From an uncultured Clostridium sp. (GTDB lineage: Bacteria > Bacillota > Clostridia > Lachnospirales > Lachnospiraceae), in contig CAMYAO010000001.1 of assembly GCA_947253885.1 (NCBI GenBank), positions 62,001 through 126,000 of the forward strand: DNA of 64,000 nucleotides, read 5' to 3'. Each line of letters opens with the position of its first letter. The stretch's first letter is position 1. Positions 17,026-26,823 of this stretch are shown in pieces. The notes under the pieces were generated by a model that was given only the letters and a program-made list of their open reading frames with translations, searched no databases and was not told the DNA's origin. Both the position numbers and the translations under genes were made by a program.

Positions 17026-17949
17026 ATGAGTGTAATTATAACAAGTGTAATACTATTATTCAGTTTGATATTTTTGGGATTTGGATTGGGAAAGAGCGGA
17101 ACGCTTCGGCAGGACAGTGCTTCGGATATGTCCGCATTGGTCATTCAGGTGGCTATGCCTGCAACAGTTTTTTTGTCGATCGTAGGGCAGAATCGGGGAG
17201 AATTGTTGGATGGCAGCCTTTGGATTCTTTTGATTATGTTCCTTTTTCATACAGTTTCTTTCTTTCTCGGAATTCTTCTTATAAAGATATTTCGAATATC
17301 GGGAGAAGAAGCCGGAAGCTGGCTGTACAATATTATGTTCAGTAACAACGGATTTGTCGGGATACCGTTGGCATTAGCGATATTCGGAACACATGGCATG
17401 CTGATTATGGTGTTGGGAAATGTAATCTCAAATCTCATGATGTTTTCTGTCGGAGTCCGAATTCTGACAAGAGGACGAAAAGCGGAACTCAATATGAGGA
17501 GTATGGTATTTAATAATTTAAATATAGCCGTTGTATTGGGATTTATTGTTTGTCTGTTGCAGATTCCTGTTCCCAAAGTTCTGTTGCAGTTTCTCGGGTA
17601 TCTCGGAAATATCACGAGTGGTCTGTCCATGCTGGTTGTAGGATTGTCTATGTCCCGTACTTCTTTTAAAGAGGTACTGGAACAAAAAAAGGTGGTGATT
17701 GTATCCATGTTTCGTTTACTGATCATTCCGGCACTTACGGTAGCGGCAGTTGCGGTGCTGCCGATTCAAATCAGTGATCTGATGAAGCAGGTATTGATTT
17801 TGTCGGCAGCCTTGCCGGCCTCTGCGGCACAGTCTATGTTTGCAGAAAAATATCATGGAAATACTAAGCTGGCGGCATCTAATATATTGATCACCACAAT
17901 GTGTTCTTTAATAACGGTACCATTGGTAATGAAGCTGGTAATGAAGTAA
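17026..17949 (+). CDS. AEC-family (auxin efflux carrier-like) permease
   Basis: This 307-residue, ten-helix permease has the inverted repeat of the AEC family. Visible landmarks are the N-terminal FLGFGLGKSG, LYNIMFSNNGFVGIPLALAIFG near residue 95, and LPASAAQSMFAEKY near residue 265. Bacterial AEC members often carry malate or other organic acids, but there is no context to fix the substrate. It starts 7 bases after the MATE gene, so the two probably share a transcript. Confidence 0.82.
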   Translation: MSVIITSVILLFSLIFLGFGLGKSGTLRQDSASDMSALVIQVAMPATVFLSIVGQNRGELLDGSLWILLIMFLFHTVSFFLGILLIKIFRISGEEAGSWLYNIMFSNNGFVGIPLALAIFGTHGMLIMVLGNVISNLMMFSVGVRILTRGRKAELNMRSMVFNNLNIAVVLGFIVCLLQIPVPKVLLQFLGYLGNITSGLSMLVVGLSMSRTSFKEVLEQKKVVIVSMFRLLIIPALTVAAVAVLPIQISDLMKQVLILSAALPASAAQSMFAEKYHGNTKLAASNILITTMCSLITVPLVMKLVMK

Positions 17950-17954
17950 CTTTT

Positions 17955-17978
17955 ATAAGAATTTAATGGTATTCTTAT
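17955..17978 (+). repeat. Perfect inverted repeat between the AEC gene and pyrG
   Basis: ATAAGAAT (17955-17962) and ATTCTTAT (17971-17978) form a perfect 8-bp inverted repeat around an 8-base loop, six bases after the AEC stop. No T run follows, so it is not a classical terminator. It may be a weak mRNA-end hairpin or a protein site. Confidence 0.45.
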
Positions 17979-18088
17979 GGTATCTGGTGTAAAATAAGGT
18001 ATTAGTTTGATTAAAAATAGAAATTCATTTATAGTGAAAAAAGATAGAGTATGAATATGGAACTGATTATAGAAACAGGAGGAATAAA

Positions 18089-19693
18089 ATGGCGGTAAAG
18101 TATGTTTTTGTTACAGGTGGAGTGGTATCCGGGCTCGGAAAAGGGATTACAGCCGCATCACTGGGAAGACTGTTAAAGGCTCGCGGTTATCGTGTAACAA
18201 TGCAGAAGTTTGATCCTTATATTAATATTGATCCGGGAACGATGAATCCGATCCAGCACGGAGAAGTTTTTGTTACTGATGACGGAGCGGAAACAGACCT
18301 GGATTTAGGCCATTATGAAAGATTTATAGATGAAAGCTTAAGTAAAAAATCAAATGTAACAACCGGAAAAGTGTATTGGACGGTGTTGCAGAAGGAGCGG
18401 CGAGGAGATTACGGTGGAGGAACTGTTCAGGTAATTCCTCATATTACCAATGAGATCAAAAGCCGTTTCTATCGGGATTATACAACAGAAGAAACGCAGG
18501 TAGCGATCATTGAAGTCGGCGGAACGGTAGGAGATATTGAGAGTCAGCCGTTTTTAGAAGCAATCCGTCAATTTCAGCATGAGGTCGGAAGAGACAATGC
18601 GATTCTGATCCATGTTACACTGATTCCGTATCTGTCGGCATCCGGGGAATTAAAGACAAAGCCGACACAGGCATCTGTAAAGGAACTGCAGGGAATGGGA
18701 ATCCAGCCGGATATTATTGTATGTCGTACCGAACATCCTCTGGACGATGCAATAAAGGACAAGATTGCTCTGTTTTGTAATGTTCCGACAAAGAATGTAT
18801 TGCAAAATCTGGACGTTGAATATTTGTATGAGGCACCTCTTGCAATGGAAAAGGAAAAGTTGGCAGATGTGGCATGTGATGCATTGCGATTAAACTGTCC
18901 GGAGCCGGATTTGACCGATTGGATCGAGATGGTGGATGCATTGAGAAATCCTACAAAAGAGGTGGAGATCGCTTTAGTGGGAAAATATGTTCAGTTGCAT
19001 GATGCCTATATTTCAGTAGTAGAGGCATTAAAGCACGGCGGGATTGCAGATCGTGCAACGGTTACAATCAAGTGGATCGATTCAGAGGAATTAAATGAAA
19101 ATAATGCGGAAGAATTACTTAAAACGGTACAAGGTATTCTGGTGCCGGGAGGATTTGGTGATCGCGGAATAGACGGCAAGATTGCCGCTATCAAGTATGC
19201 AAGAGAGCATCAGGTACCGTTTTTGGGACTCTGTCTCGGTATGCAGCTTGCAATTGTAGAATTTGCACGAAATGTCTGCGGATTAAAGGAGGCTCACAGT
19301 ATTGAGTTGGATCCGGGTACTCCGCATCCTGTAGTGGCACTTCTTCCGGATCAGGACGGGATTGAAGATATAGGAGGTACCTTAAGACTCGGAGCATATC
19401 CGTGTGTATTGGATAAACGGGGGAAAGCATACGAACTTTATGGGGAAGATACGATTCATGAGCGTCATCGTCATCGTTATGAAGTAAACAATGATTATCG
19501 TGATATCCTGATAAAGAACGGGATTTTATTATCCGGATTATCTCCGGACGGTCGTATTGTAGAAATGATTGAAAATCCGCAGCACCCATGGTTTATAGCA
19601 ACGCAGGCACATCCGGAATTGAAATCCAGACCAAACAGACCTCATCCGCTCTTTAAGGGATTTGTTGAGGCCGCAGGTAAAACAAACAGATAG
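18089..19693 (+). CDS. pyrG: CTP synthase
   Basis: CTP synthase amidates UTP using glutamine and ATP. The 534-residue enzyme begins with the synthetase domain (VTGGVVSGLGKGITAASLG near residue 7, then GTMNPIQHGEVFVTDDGAE). The C-terminal class I glutaminase has its nucleophile cysteine in LGLCLGMQLA near residue 385 and the histidine-glutamate pair in QAHPE. Length is standard. GGAGG precedes the start by 7 bases. The 139-base upstream gap should hold its promoter, but I see no clear -35/-10 pair. Confidence 0.96.
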   Translation: MAVKYVFVTGGVVSGLGKGITAASLGRLLKARGYRVTMQKFDPYINIDPGTMNPIQHGEVFVTDDGAETDLDLGHYERFIDESLSKKSNVTTGKVYWTVLQKERRGDYGGGTVQVIPHITNEIKSRFYRDYTTEETQVAIIEVGGTVGDIESQPFLEAIRQFQHEVGRDNAILIHVTLIPYLSASGELKTKPTQASVKELQGMGIQPDIIVCRTEHPLDDAIKDKIALFCNVPTKNVLQNLDVEYLYEAPLAMEKEKLADVACDALRLNCPEPDLTDWIEMVDALRNPTKEVEIALVGKYVQLHDAYISVVEALKHGGIADRATVTIKWIDSEELNENNAEELLKTVQGILVPGGFGDRGIDGKIAAIKYAREHQVPFLGLCLGMQLAIVEFARNVCGLKEAHSIELDPGTPHPVVALLPDQDGIEDIGGTLRLGAYPCVLDKRGKAYELYGEDTIHERHRHRYEVNNDYRDILIKNGILLSGLSPDGRIVEMIENPQHPWFIATQAHPELKSRPNRPHPLFKGFVEAAGKTNR

Positions 19694-19782
19694 GTTGAGA
19701 AGAGAACCGCTGTTATTGCTATGATACAGACGGTTACGGGAACGATATACTTATTTGGGTATATTACAAGAAAGTGTAGGAT

Positions 19783-21717
19783 ATGGATAGTAAAGGATCA
19801 AACAGACAAACAAATAAAAATGACAATCATAATAATAATGGGAAGACAGTTTTATATTTTGTGCTGATGGCTCTTGTGGTATTGTTTTTTGCCAGCATGA
19901 TAAACAGTCAATTAAGTTCTTACAGAAACAGAGATATCAGCTATACAGAATTCAAAAAAATGGTACGGGAAGACAAGGTGGAAAAGGTTGCATTGAATAA
20001 TGCCAAGGGAAGTATCGATATTACTCCTAAAAAGGGCACTTCCAATACGCTTCTTCCCGTCACTTATCATACGGTTATGATAAATGATGAGAATTTGGTG
20101 GCTTTTTTGGAAGCGAACAATGTAGTCGTATCCGGTAAGACCACAAGTATATGGTCGTCTGTTACTTCCGGAATTATCACATTTGTTCTGCCTATCTTGC
20201 TCATATGGGGAATTTTTATCTTTGCAATGCGGCGTATGGGCGGCAGCGGAGGTGTGATGGGAATCGGAAAAAGCAACGCCAAAGTCTATATGGAGCAGGA
20301 AACCGGAGTTACCTTTGTCGATGTTGCCGGAGAAGAGGAAGCCAAGGAGTCTATGCAGGAGTTGGTGGATTTTTTACACAATCCGCAGAAATATACTGCT
20401 ATCGGAGCAAAGCTTCCGAAAGGTGCTTTACTGGTAGGACCTCCGGGTACCGGTAAGACTTTGCTGGCAAAAGCGGTTGCAGGAGAGGCTCACGTGCCGT
20501 TCTTCTCTCTTGCCGGATCCGATTTTGTAGAGATGTTTGTCGGAGTCGGAGCATCACGAGTAAGAGATTTATTTAAGGAAGCGCAAAAGGCGGCACCTTG
20601 TATTATTTTTATTGATGAGATCGATGCGATCGGAAAAAGTCGAGATACTTCCATTGCAGGCGGAAATGATGAAAGAGAGCAGACTCTGAATCAGCTTTTG
20701 GCTGAGATGGATGGATTTGATTCTTCCAAAGGGGTTTTGATTCTCGCGGCGACAAACAGACCGGAGGTATTGGATAAGGCATTGCTTCGTCCGGGGCGTT
20801 TTGACCGTCGTATTATAGTGGATCGTCCGGATTTGAAGGGACGAATTGCTATTTTGAAGGTACATGCGAAAAATGTATTGATGGACGATACCGTAGATTT
20901 TGATGAACTGGCTTTGGCAACGGCAGGATGTGTCGGCTCCGAGCTGGCAAATATGATAAATGAAGCTGCGATCAATGCGGTAAAGCATGGTCGAAAGGCA
21001 GTTGCACAGCAGGATCTGTTTGAAGCATTTGAAGTGGTAATTGCGGGACAGGAAAAGAAAGACCGTATTATGGGCGAAAAGGAAAAACGTCTGGTAGCCT
21101 ACCACGAAGTCGGACATGCTTTGGTTGCGGCATTATTAAAGGACGGAGAACCGGTTCAGAAGATTACCATTGTACCTCGTACCATGGGCTCTCTCGGATA
21201 TACACTGCAGGTTCCGGAGGAAGAAAAGTTCCTGAAATCAAAAGGAGAACTGGAAACGGAGATCGTTACTTTTATGGGCGGTCGTGCGGCAGAGGACGTG
21301 ACGGGGCATTCTGTTACGACTGGTGCCAGCAATGATATTGAGCGGGCTACTCATATTGCACGTGCAATGGTAACACAATACGGTATGTCGGAAGAGTTCG
21401 GAATGATGGGGCTGGAATCTGTCACCGGTCAATATCTGGACGGTCGTGCCGTATCCAATTGCGGAGAAGAGACCATGGCGGAAGTAGATCGTGTCGTAAA
21501 CCGCATTATTCGAAATGCCTATGCACAGGCAAAACAAATGTTGGAAACACATATGGAATCTCTGGAGAAGATTTCCGAGTATTTATATGAACACGAAACA
21601 ATCACAGGCAAGGAATTTATGGAAATTTTCCGGAAATTAAATCCCGCAGAAGGACAGGCGGAGGCTGTCACAATTGAGGAGACAGATATGCCGGAAGATG
21701 TATTTGTAGAAGAATAG
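19783..21717 (+). CDS. ftsH: ATP-dependent zinc metalloprotease FtsH
   Basis: FtsH is the membrane AAA protease that degrades misfolded and short-lived membrane and cytosolic proteins. This 644-residue copy has two membrane helices (about residues 22-41 and 128-148) flanking a small extracytoplasmic domain. The AAA module has Walker A GPPGTGKT (219-226) and Walker B IIFIDEID, plus the second region of homology with DRRIIVDRPD. The zinc site HEVGH lies near residue 448. The N-terminal stretch is rich in Asn and Lys. uvrC starts 3 bases after its stop. Confidence 0.96.
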   Translation: MDSKGSNRQTNKNDNHNNNGKTVLYFVLMALVVLFFASMINSQLSSYRNRDISYTEFKKMVREDKVEKVALNNAKGSIDITPKKGTSNTLLPVTYHTVMINDENLVAFLEANNVVVSGKTTSIWSSVTSGIITFVLPILLIWGIFIFAMRRMGGSGGVMGIGKSNAKVYMEQETGVTFVDVAGEEEAKESMQELVDFLHNPQKYTAIGAKLPKGALLVGPPGTGKTLLAKAVAGEAHVPFFSLAGSDFVEMFVGVGASRVRDLFKEAQKAAPCIIFIDEIDAIGKSRDTSIAGGNDEREQTLNQLLAEMDGFDSSKGVLILAATNRPEVLDKALLRPGRFDRRIIVDRPDLKGRIAILKVHAKNVLMDDTVDFDELALATAGCVGSELANMINEAAINAVKHGRKAVAQQDLFEAFEVVIAGQEKKDRIMGEKEKRLVAYHEVGHALVAALLKDGEPVQKITIVPRTMGSLGYTLQVPEEEKFLKSKGELETEIVTFMGGRAAEDVTGHSVTTGASNDIERATHIARAMVTQYGMSEEFGMMGLESVTGQYLDGRAVSNCGEETMAEVDRVVNRIIRNAYAQAKQMLETHMESLEKISEYLYEHETITGKEFMEIFRKLNPAEGQAEAVTIEETDMPEDVFVEE

Positions 21718-21720
21718 TAT

Positions 21721-23586
21721 ATGGCTGAATTTTTTGATATAGCTGAAGAATTAAAAAAACTCCCGGATCATCCGGGAGTTTATATTATGCATGACAAACA
21801 AGATGCGATTATATACATCGGGAAGGCGATCAGTCTGAAAAAAAGGGTACGCCAGTACTTTCAGAGCAGTCGAAACAAGGGAGCGAAGATTGAAAAAATG
21901 GTCACTCATATTCATCGTTTTGAATATATTCTGACCGATTCGGAACTGGAGGCACTTGTACTGGAGTGCAATCTGATTAAAGAACATCGTCCGAAGTATA
22001 ATACGATGTTAAAAGATGATAAGACGTATCCTTATATAAAAGTAACGGTAGGAGAAACTTACCCGAGGATCTTATTTTCCAGACAGATGAAAAAGGATAA
22101 ATCCCGATATTTCGGGCCATACTCCAGTGCAGGAGCAGTCAAGGATACGATAGAGCTGCTTTGTAAACTGTATCAGATTCGGATCTGTCGCCGGGTACTG
22201 CCTAGAGATGAAGGAAAAGAACGACCTTGTTTGAATTATCACATTCATCAGTGTCAGGCACCCTGTCAAGGATATATTTCACCGGAGGAATATCGGCAGC
22301 AGGTGGAAGGCGCATTGGAGTTTCTAAATGGAAATTATGCACCGATTCTGAGTGATCTGGAGCAAAAGATGCAGATCGCCTCTGGGGAGCTGGAGTTTGA
22401 AAAGGCAAAAGAATATAGGGATCTGTTAATTTCAGTAAAAGCGGTTGCTCAAAAGCAAAAAATCACCAGTGAGGATGGAGAAGACAGAGATATTATTGCA
22501 ATGGCGAAGGATGATCGTGATGCAGTGGTACAGGTGTTTTTTATAAGAGAAGGTCGTTTGATCGGAAGAGAGCATTTTCATGTGACGATCGGAACGGAGG
22601 ACACAAGAGAAAGCATAATGGGAAGATTTGTAACACAGTATTATGCCGGAACACCGTTTATTCCAAAGGAAGTACTGCTTCAGTATGAGATTCCGGATAT
22701 GGAACTCACAAAAGAATGGTTGAGCAATAAGAGAAAGAAATCGGTCCAGATCAGAGTTCCAAAGCGCGGATCCAGAGAAAAACTGGTGGAGTTGGCAGAA
22801 AAAAACGCCCGACTGGTTTTGGTGCAGGACAAGGAAAAAATCAAAAGGGAAGAAGGGCGTACGATCGGTGCGGTAAAAGAGATCGGAGGTTTGCTCGGAT
22901 TGTCCCGGATTGATCGAATGGAGGCTTTTGATATTTCCAATACCAGCGGATTTCAATCTGTCGGCTCCATGGTTGTTTACGAAAAGGGAAAGCCTGCCAA
23001 AAGTGAGTATAGAAAGTTCCGTTTGAAAACTGTTCAGGGACCGGATGATTATGCTTCTATGAGGGAAGTGCTGATGCGGAGGTTTCAGCACGGTCTCAAG
23101 GAAAAAAACGAAACCGAAGAGATTGGAGGATTTCAAAAATTTCCAGATTTATTGTTGATGGACGGTGGTCGCGGACAGGTAAATATCGCACTATCCGTAT
23201 TAGAAGAACTTCATTTGCAGATTCCGGTAGCAGGAATGGTAAAAGATGACTACCATAGAACCAGAGGTTTGTATTATAATAATAGAGAAATTCCAATTGA
23301 TAAAACAAGTGAAGGGTTTCGACTGGTGACACGTATTCAGGATGAAGCACATCGCTTTGCAATCGAGTATCATCGTTCTTTACGGGGAAAACAACAGGTT
23401 CATTCTGTATTGGACGAAATTGAAGGAATCGGTCCGAGCAGACGAAAAGCATTGATGCGAGCCTTTTCTTCCATAGAGGAGATCAAAGAGGCATCTGCAG
23501 AGTGTTTGAGTGAAGTACCGGGAATGAACCGGAAAGCTGCAGAATCCGTATATTCCTTTTTTCATAAGGAATCGGAGAGTAAATAG
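21721..23586 (+). CDS. uvrC: Excinuclease ABC subunit C
   Basis: UvrC makes both incisions in nucleotide excision repair. The 621-residue protein has the N-terminal GIY-YIG nuclease (HPGVYIM...IIYIGKA, residues about 17-38), a UVR motif near residue 210 (ELEFEKAKEYRDLL), the RNase H-like C-terminal nuclease (MEAFDISN, LLLMDGGRGQV), and tandem helix-hairpin-helix motifs at the end (IEGIGPSRRKAL). It lies 3 bases after ftsH and 10 before hprK, so it is likely co-transcribed. Confidence 0.96.
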   Translation: MAEFFDIAEELKKLPDHPGVYIMHDKQDAIIYIGKAISLKKRVRQYFQSSRNKGAKIEKMVTHIHRFEYILTDSELEALVLECNLIKEHRPKYNTMLKDDKTYPYIKVTVGETYPRILFSRQMKKDKSRYFGPYSSAGAVKDTIELLCKLYQIRICRRVLPRDEGKERPCLNYHIHQCQAPCQGYISPEEYRQQVEGALEFLNGNYAPILSDLEQKMQIASGELEFEKAKEYRDLLISVKAVAQKQKITSEDGEDRDIIAMAKDDRDAVVQVFFIREGRLIGREHFHVTIGTEDTRESIMGRFVTQYYAGTPFIPKEVLLQYEIPDMELTKEWLSNKRKKSVQIRVPKRGSREKLVELAEKNARLVLVQDKEKIKREEGRTIGAVKEIGGLLGLSRIDRMEAFDISNTSGFQSVGSMVVYEKGKPAKSEYRKFRLKTVQGPDDYASMREVLMRRFQHGLKEKNETEEIGGFQKFPDLLLMDGGRGQVNIALSVLEELHLQIPVAGMVKDDYHRTRGLYYNNREIPIDKTSEGFRLVTRIQDEAHRFAIEYHRSLRGKQQVHSVLDEIEGIGPSRRKALMRAFSSIEEIKEASAECLSEVPGMNRKAAESVYSFFHKESESK

Positions 23587-23596
23587 GGAGGTTGAC

Positions 23597-24523
23597 ATGC
23601 AGGGAGTCAGTGTAGAAACAATTGTAAAAAAAATGAATCTGAAATACTTTACGCCATGTATCGATGCGAGTAAGCGTATGATTACCACTTCAGAAGTGAA
23701 TCGTCCGGCATTGGAACTGACAGGCTTTTTTGAGCATTTTGCAACAGAGCGTGTACAGGTTTTGGGAACGGTGGAAATGACATACCTGACTTATCTGGAT
23801 CCGAAACGCAGGACAGAGATCTATGAGCAGCTGTTGAGCTATGATATTCCGTGTATTATTTTTTGCAGAGATTTTGAACCGGAACAGGAGCTTCGTACTT
23901 TGGCGGGAAAACGGAATATTCCGTTATTGGGAAGCAGCCACTCGACCAGCGGATTTTTATCGGAGATTATCTTTCATCTGAGTGCGAGATTGGCGCCGAG
24001 TATCTCAATCCACGGCGTATTGGTGGATGTATATGGAGAAGGCGTTTTGATCAAAGGTGAAAGCGGGATTGGAAAAAGCGAGGCGGCATTGGAATTGATC
24101 CGAAGAGGACATCGACTGGTAACAGATGATGTGGTGGAGATTAAACGTGTCAATGAAACGACCTTAGTGGGGACATCTCCGGATATCACCCGGTACTTTA
24201 TTGAGCTGAGAGGAATCGGCATTATCGATGTAAAGGCTTTATTTGGAGTAGAGTGTGTAAAAGAAAAACAAACCATTGACTTTGTGATTGAATTGGAAGA
24301 ATGGAGACAGGATAAGCAATACGATCGCTTAGGTCTGGAAGAAGAGTATACAGAGATTTTGGGGAAAGAGCTGGTTTGCCATCAGATTCCGATCCGACCG
24401 GGTCGAAATCTGGCTGTAATAGTTGAGGCGGCCGCAGTCAACCACAGACAGAAGAAAATGGGATATAACGCTGCACAGGAGTTGTATCGCAGAGTGCAGG
24501 CAAATCTCGGACAGGAGGATTAA
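23597..24523 (+). CDS. hprK: HPr kinase/phosphorylase
   Basis: HprK phosphorylates Ser46 of HPr and reverses the reaction, controlling carbon catabolite repression in Bacillota. The 308-residue protein has the N-terminal ligand domain and the C-terminal kinase with P-loop GESGIGKSE near residue 154, the capping block DDVVEIKR, and the signature RGIGIIDVKALFGV near residue 205. The pairing of uvrC, hprK and murB is common in Clostridia. No ptsH gene is visible in this window. Confidence 0.95.
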   Translation: MQGVSVETIVKKMNLKYFTPCIDASKRMITTSEVNRPALELTGFFEHFATERVQVLGTVEMTYLTYLDPKRRTEIYEQLLSYDIPCIIFCRDFEPEQELRTLAGKRNIPLLGSSHSTSGFLSEIIFHLSARLAPSISIHGVLVDVYGEGVLIKGESGIGKSEAALELIRRGHRLVTDDVVEIKRVNETTLVGTSPDITRYFIELRGIGIIDVKALFGVECVKEKQTIDFVIELEEWRQDKQYDRLGLEEEYTEILGKELVCHQIPIRPGRNLAVIVEAAAVNHRQKKMGYNAAQELYRRVQANLGQED

Positions 24524-24525
24524 AA

Positions 24526-25905
24526 ATGAGAAGAAAGAATGTATGGGAAGTATATTCCGAAAAAGATAAAGAAGATGTATTTGCATATGCTGAGGGATAT
24601 CGTCAGTTCCTTTCCGATTGCAAGACGGAAAGAGAGTGTGTGGATTATTTTGTAAAACATGCAAAAGCAGCCGGATTCCTGAATCTGGATCAGGTGATCA
24701 GCGAAGGAAAGACATTGAAAGCCGGAGATCGTGTATATGCAAATAATGCAGGAAAAACCATTGCCCTTTTTGTGATTGGAAAGGAGCCGATGGAAAGGGG
24801 ATTAAATATTCTGGGGGCGCATATCGACAGCCCGAGAATCGATGTAAAGCAAAATCCTCTGTATGAAGATGCAGAACTGGTGCTTATGGATACTCATTAT
24901 TACGGTGGCGTAAAGAAATACCAGTGGGTGGCAATACCGTTGGCACTTCATGGGGTTGTGGCGAAGAAGAACGGAGAGATCATAACGGTTACGGTCGGAG
25001 AAGAGGATACAGATCCGGTACTGGGTATTTCCGATCTGTTAATCCATCTTGCTGCGGATCAGATGCAAAAGACACTTGCAACCGGAGTCGAGGGAGAAAA
25101 ACTGGACGTTTTGATCGGTAGTATTCCAGCACGGGAAACAGAAGAAAAAGAAAAGGCAAAAGCGTATATTGTTCAGTTGTTGCAGGAGAAATATCAGATA
25201 GAGGAAGAAGATTTCCTGTCTGCAGAACTTGAAATTGTGCCGGCGGGAAGAGCACGTGATTACGGATTGGATCGCAGTATGATTATGGGCTACGGACATG
25301 ATGACCGCTCTTGTGCCTATCCGTCATTTACTGCTGTCCTGGCATCAAAAGAACCGAAGCTGACAAGTGCATGCCTGCTTGTAGATAAAGAAGAAATCGG
25401 AAGTGTCGGAGCGACCGGTATGCAGTCCCGTTTCTTTGAAAATACCGTTGCGGAGATTATGCAGGCAACCGGTGATTACAGTGAATTAAAAGTTCGTCGT
25501 TGTTTGGCAGGATCGAAGGCACTGTCTTCCGATGTAAGTGCGGCATTTGATCCGAATTATCCGGAGGTCTTTGAAAAGAAAAACAGTGCATATTTCGGAC
25601 GAGGAGTTGTTTTTAACAAATATACCGGTTCCAGAGGGAAATCAGGATCTAATGATGCCGGTGCCGAATATGTAGCGCAGATTCGAGAGATCATGGATAC
25701 TGCAGGTGTTGGATTCCAGACAGCAGAACTGGGAAAAGTAGATCAGGGCGGTGGAGGAACCATTGCATATATTCTGGGTAACTATAATATGAGAGTCATT
25801 GATAGCGGAGTAGCCGTTTTAAATATGCATGCACCTTGGGAAATTATCAGTAAAGCGGATTTATACGAAGCAGAACGTGCGTATAGGGCATTTTTAGCAA
25901 ACTAA
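24526..25905 (+). CDS. M18-family zinc aminopeptidase
   Basis: This 459-residue aminopeptidase I-type metalloprotease removes N-terminal residues from peptides in the cytoplasm. The co-catalytic zinc ligands are in GAHIDSPRIDV near residue 95, GYGHDDRS near residue 258, DKEEIGSVGATG near residue 287 and VLNMHAPWE near the end. It starts 2 bases after the hprK stop, and its ribosome-binding site (CAGGAGGATT) is inside hprK. It may feed amino acids from peptides into the same nutrient-controlled network as HprK, but that is inference. Confidence 0.9.
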   Translation: MRRKNVWEVYSEKDKEDVFAYAEGYRQFLSDCKTERECVDYFVKHAKAAGFLNLDQVISEGKTLKAGDRVYANNAGKTIALFVIGKEPMERGLNILGAHIDSPRIDVKQNPLYEDAELVLMDTHYYGGVKKYQWVAIPLALHGVVAKKNGEIITVTVGEEDTDPVLGISDLLIHLAADQMQKTLATGVEGEKLDVLIGSIPARETEEKEKAKAYIVQLLQEKYQIEEEDFLSAELEIVPAGRARDYGLDRSMIMGYGHDDRSCAYPSFTAVLASKEPKLTSACLLVDKEEIGSVGATGMQSRFFENTVAEIMQATGDYSELKVRRCLAGSKALSSDVSAAFDPNYPEVFEKKNSAYFGRGVVFNKYTGSRGKSGSNDAGAEYVAQIREIMDTAGVGFQTAELGKVDQGGGGTIAYILGNYNMRVIDSGVAVLNMHAPWEIISKADLYEAERAYRAFLAN

Positions 25906-25917
25906 GAGGAGATTCCG

Positions 25918-26820
25918 ATGGAGATGTTAGGACTATTTCAAACGGTATTGGATACCGATCAGATAAAAATACAGGAGGCTATGGCAAAGCATACAACCTT
26001 TCGAGTTGGCGGACCGGCAGAAGTCCTGATAACTCCCCGAATGGATCAGCTGGCGGCAGTGCTCCAACTTTGTCGGGAGCATTGTCTGCCGGTACTTGTA
26101 ATCGGAAATGGTAGCAATATGCTGGTATCGGATGAGGGAATATCGGGAGTCGTGATTGAGATCGGAAGATCAATGTCCGAGATTACGGTAAACGGCAGCC
26201 GGATTACCGCTCAGGCGGGTGCTTTGTTATCAAAAGTTGCGGCGGCTGCTACCGAACACTGTTTAACCGGAATTGAATTTGCTTCCGGAATTCCGGGAAG
26301 TATCGGGGGAGCACTGTTTATGAATGCAGGTGCTTACGGTGGAGAAATGAAAGATGTGGTAGTGTCTGCCCGTGTAATGACTTCGGAGGGAGAGATATGT
26401 GATCTTTCGCTGGAAGAATTGGATTTGTCGTATCGCCACAGCGTCGTGAGTGAAAAAGGCTATATCGTTTTAGATGTTACACTCGGTTTGGAAAACGGAG
26501 ATCCGGCAGAGATACAAAATCGGATTGATGAACTGACTGAGAAAAGAACGACAAAACAGCCATTGGAGTTCCCGAGCGCAGGTTCAACCTTTAAACGACC
26601 TGAGGGTTATTTTGCAGGAAAACTGATTCAGGATTCCGGATTGAGGGGACATTCCTGCGGAGGTGCTCAGGTATCGGAAAAGCATTGCGGATTTGTCATT
26701 AATAAAGAAAATGCAACGGCAAGTGATGTATATCGTCTGATAAAAGAAGTACAGGCTGTAGTAAAAGAAAAGTTCGGTGTTTCCTTGGAAACAGAAGTAA
26801 AAATGATAGGGAAGTTTTAA
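25918..26820 (+). CDS. murB: UDP-N-acetylenolpyruvoylglucosamine reductase
   Basis: MurB reduces enolpyruvyl-UDP-GlcNAc to UDP-MurNAc, committing it to peptidoglycan. The 300-residue protein has the FAD site (VIGNGSNMLVSD near residue 62), ASGIPGSIGGALFMNAGAYGGE near residue 121, and PSAGSTFKRPEG with the catalytic serine near residue 225. The C-terminal glutamate region is also present. It heads the murB-rapZ-whiA block. Start follows GAGGAG by 7 bases. Confidence 0.95.
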   Translation: MEMLGLFQTVLDTDQIKIQEAMAKHTTFRVGGPAEVLITPRMDQLAAVLQLCREHCLPVLVIGNGSNMLVSDEGISGVVIEIGRSMSEITVNGSRITAQAGALLSKVAAAATEHCLTGIEFASGIPGSIGGALFMNAGAYGGEMKDVVVSARVMTSEGEICDLSLEELDLSYRHSVVSEKGYIVLDVTLGLENGDPAEIQNRIDELTEKRTTKQPLEFPSAGSTFKRPEGYFAGKLIQDSGLRGHSCGGAQVSEKHCGFVINKENATASDVYRLIKEVQAVVKEKFGVSLETEVKMIGKF

Positions 26821-26823
26821 TTG

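Noticed and set aside
19695..19725. TTGAGA and TATGAT as an ftsH promoter
   Set aside because: The spacer is 19 bases and the context is weak; not enough to call.
22432..23136. 234-codon antisense frame opposite uvrC
   Set aside because: Complete overlap with conserved uvrC coding sequence; no domain and no plausible start signal.
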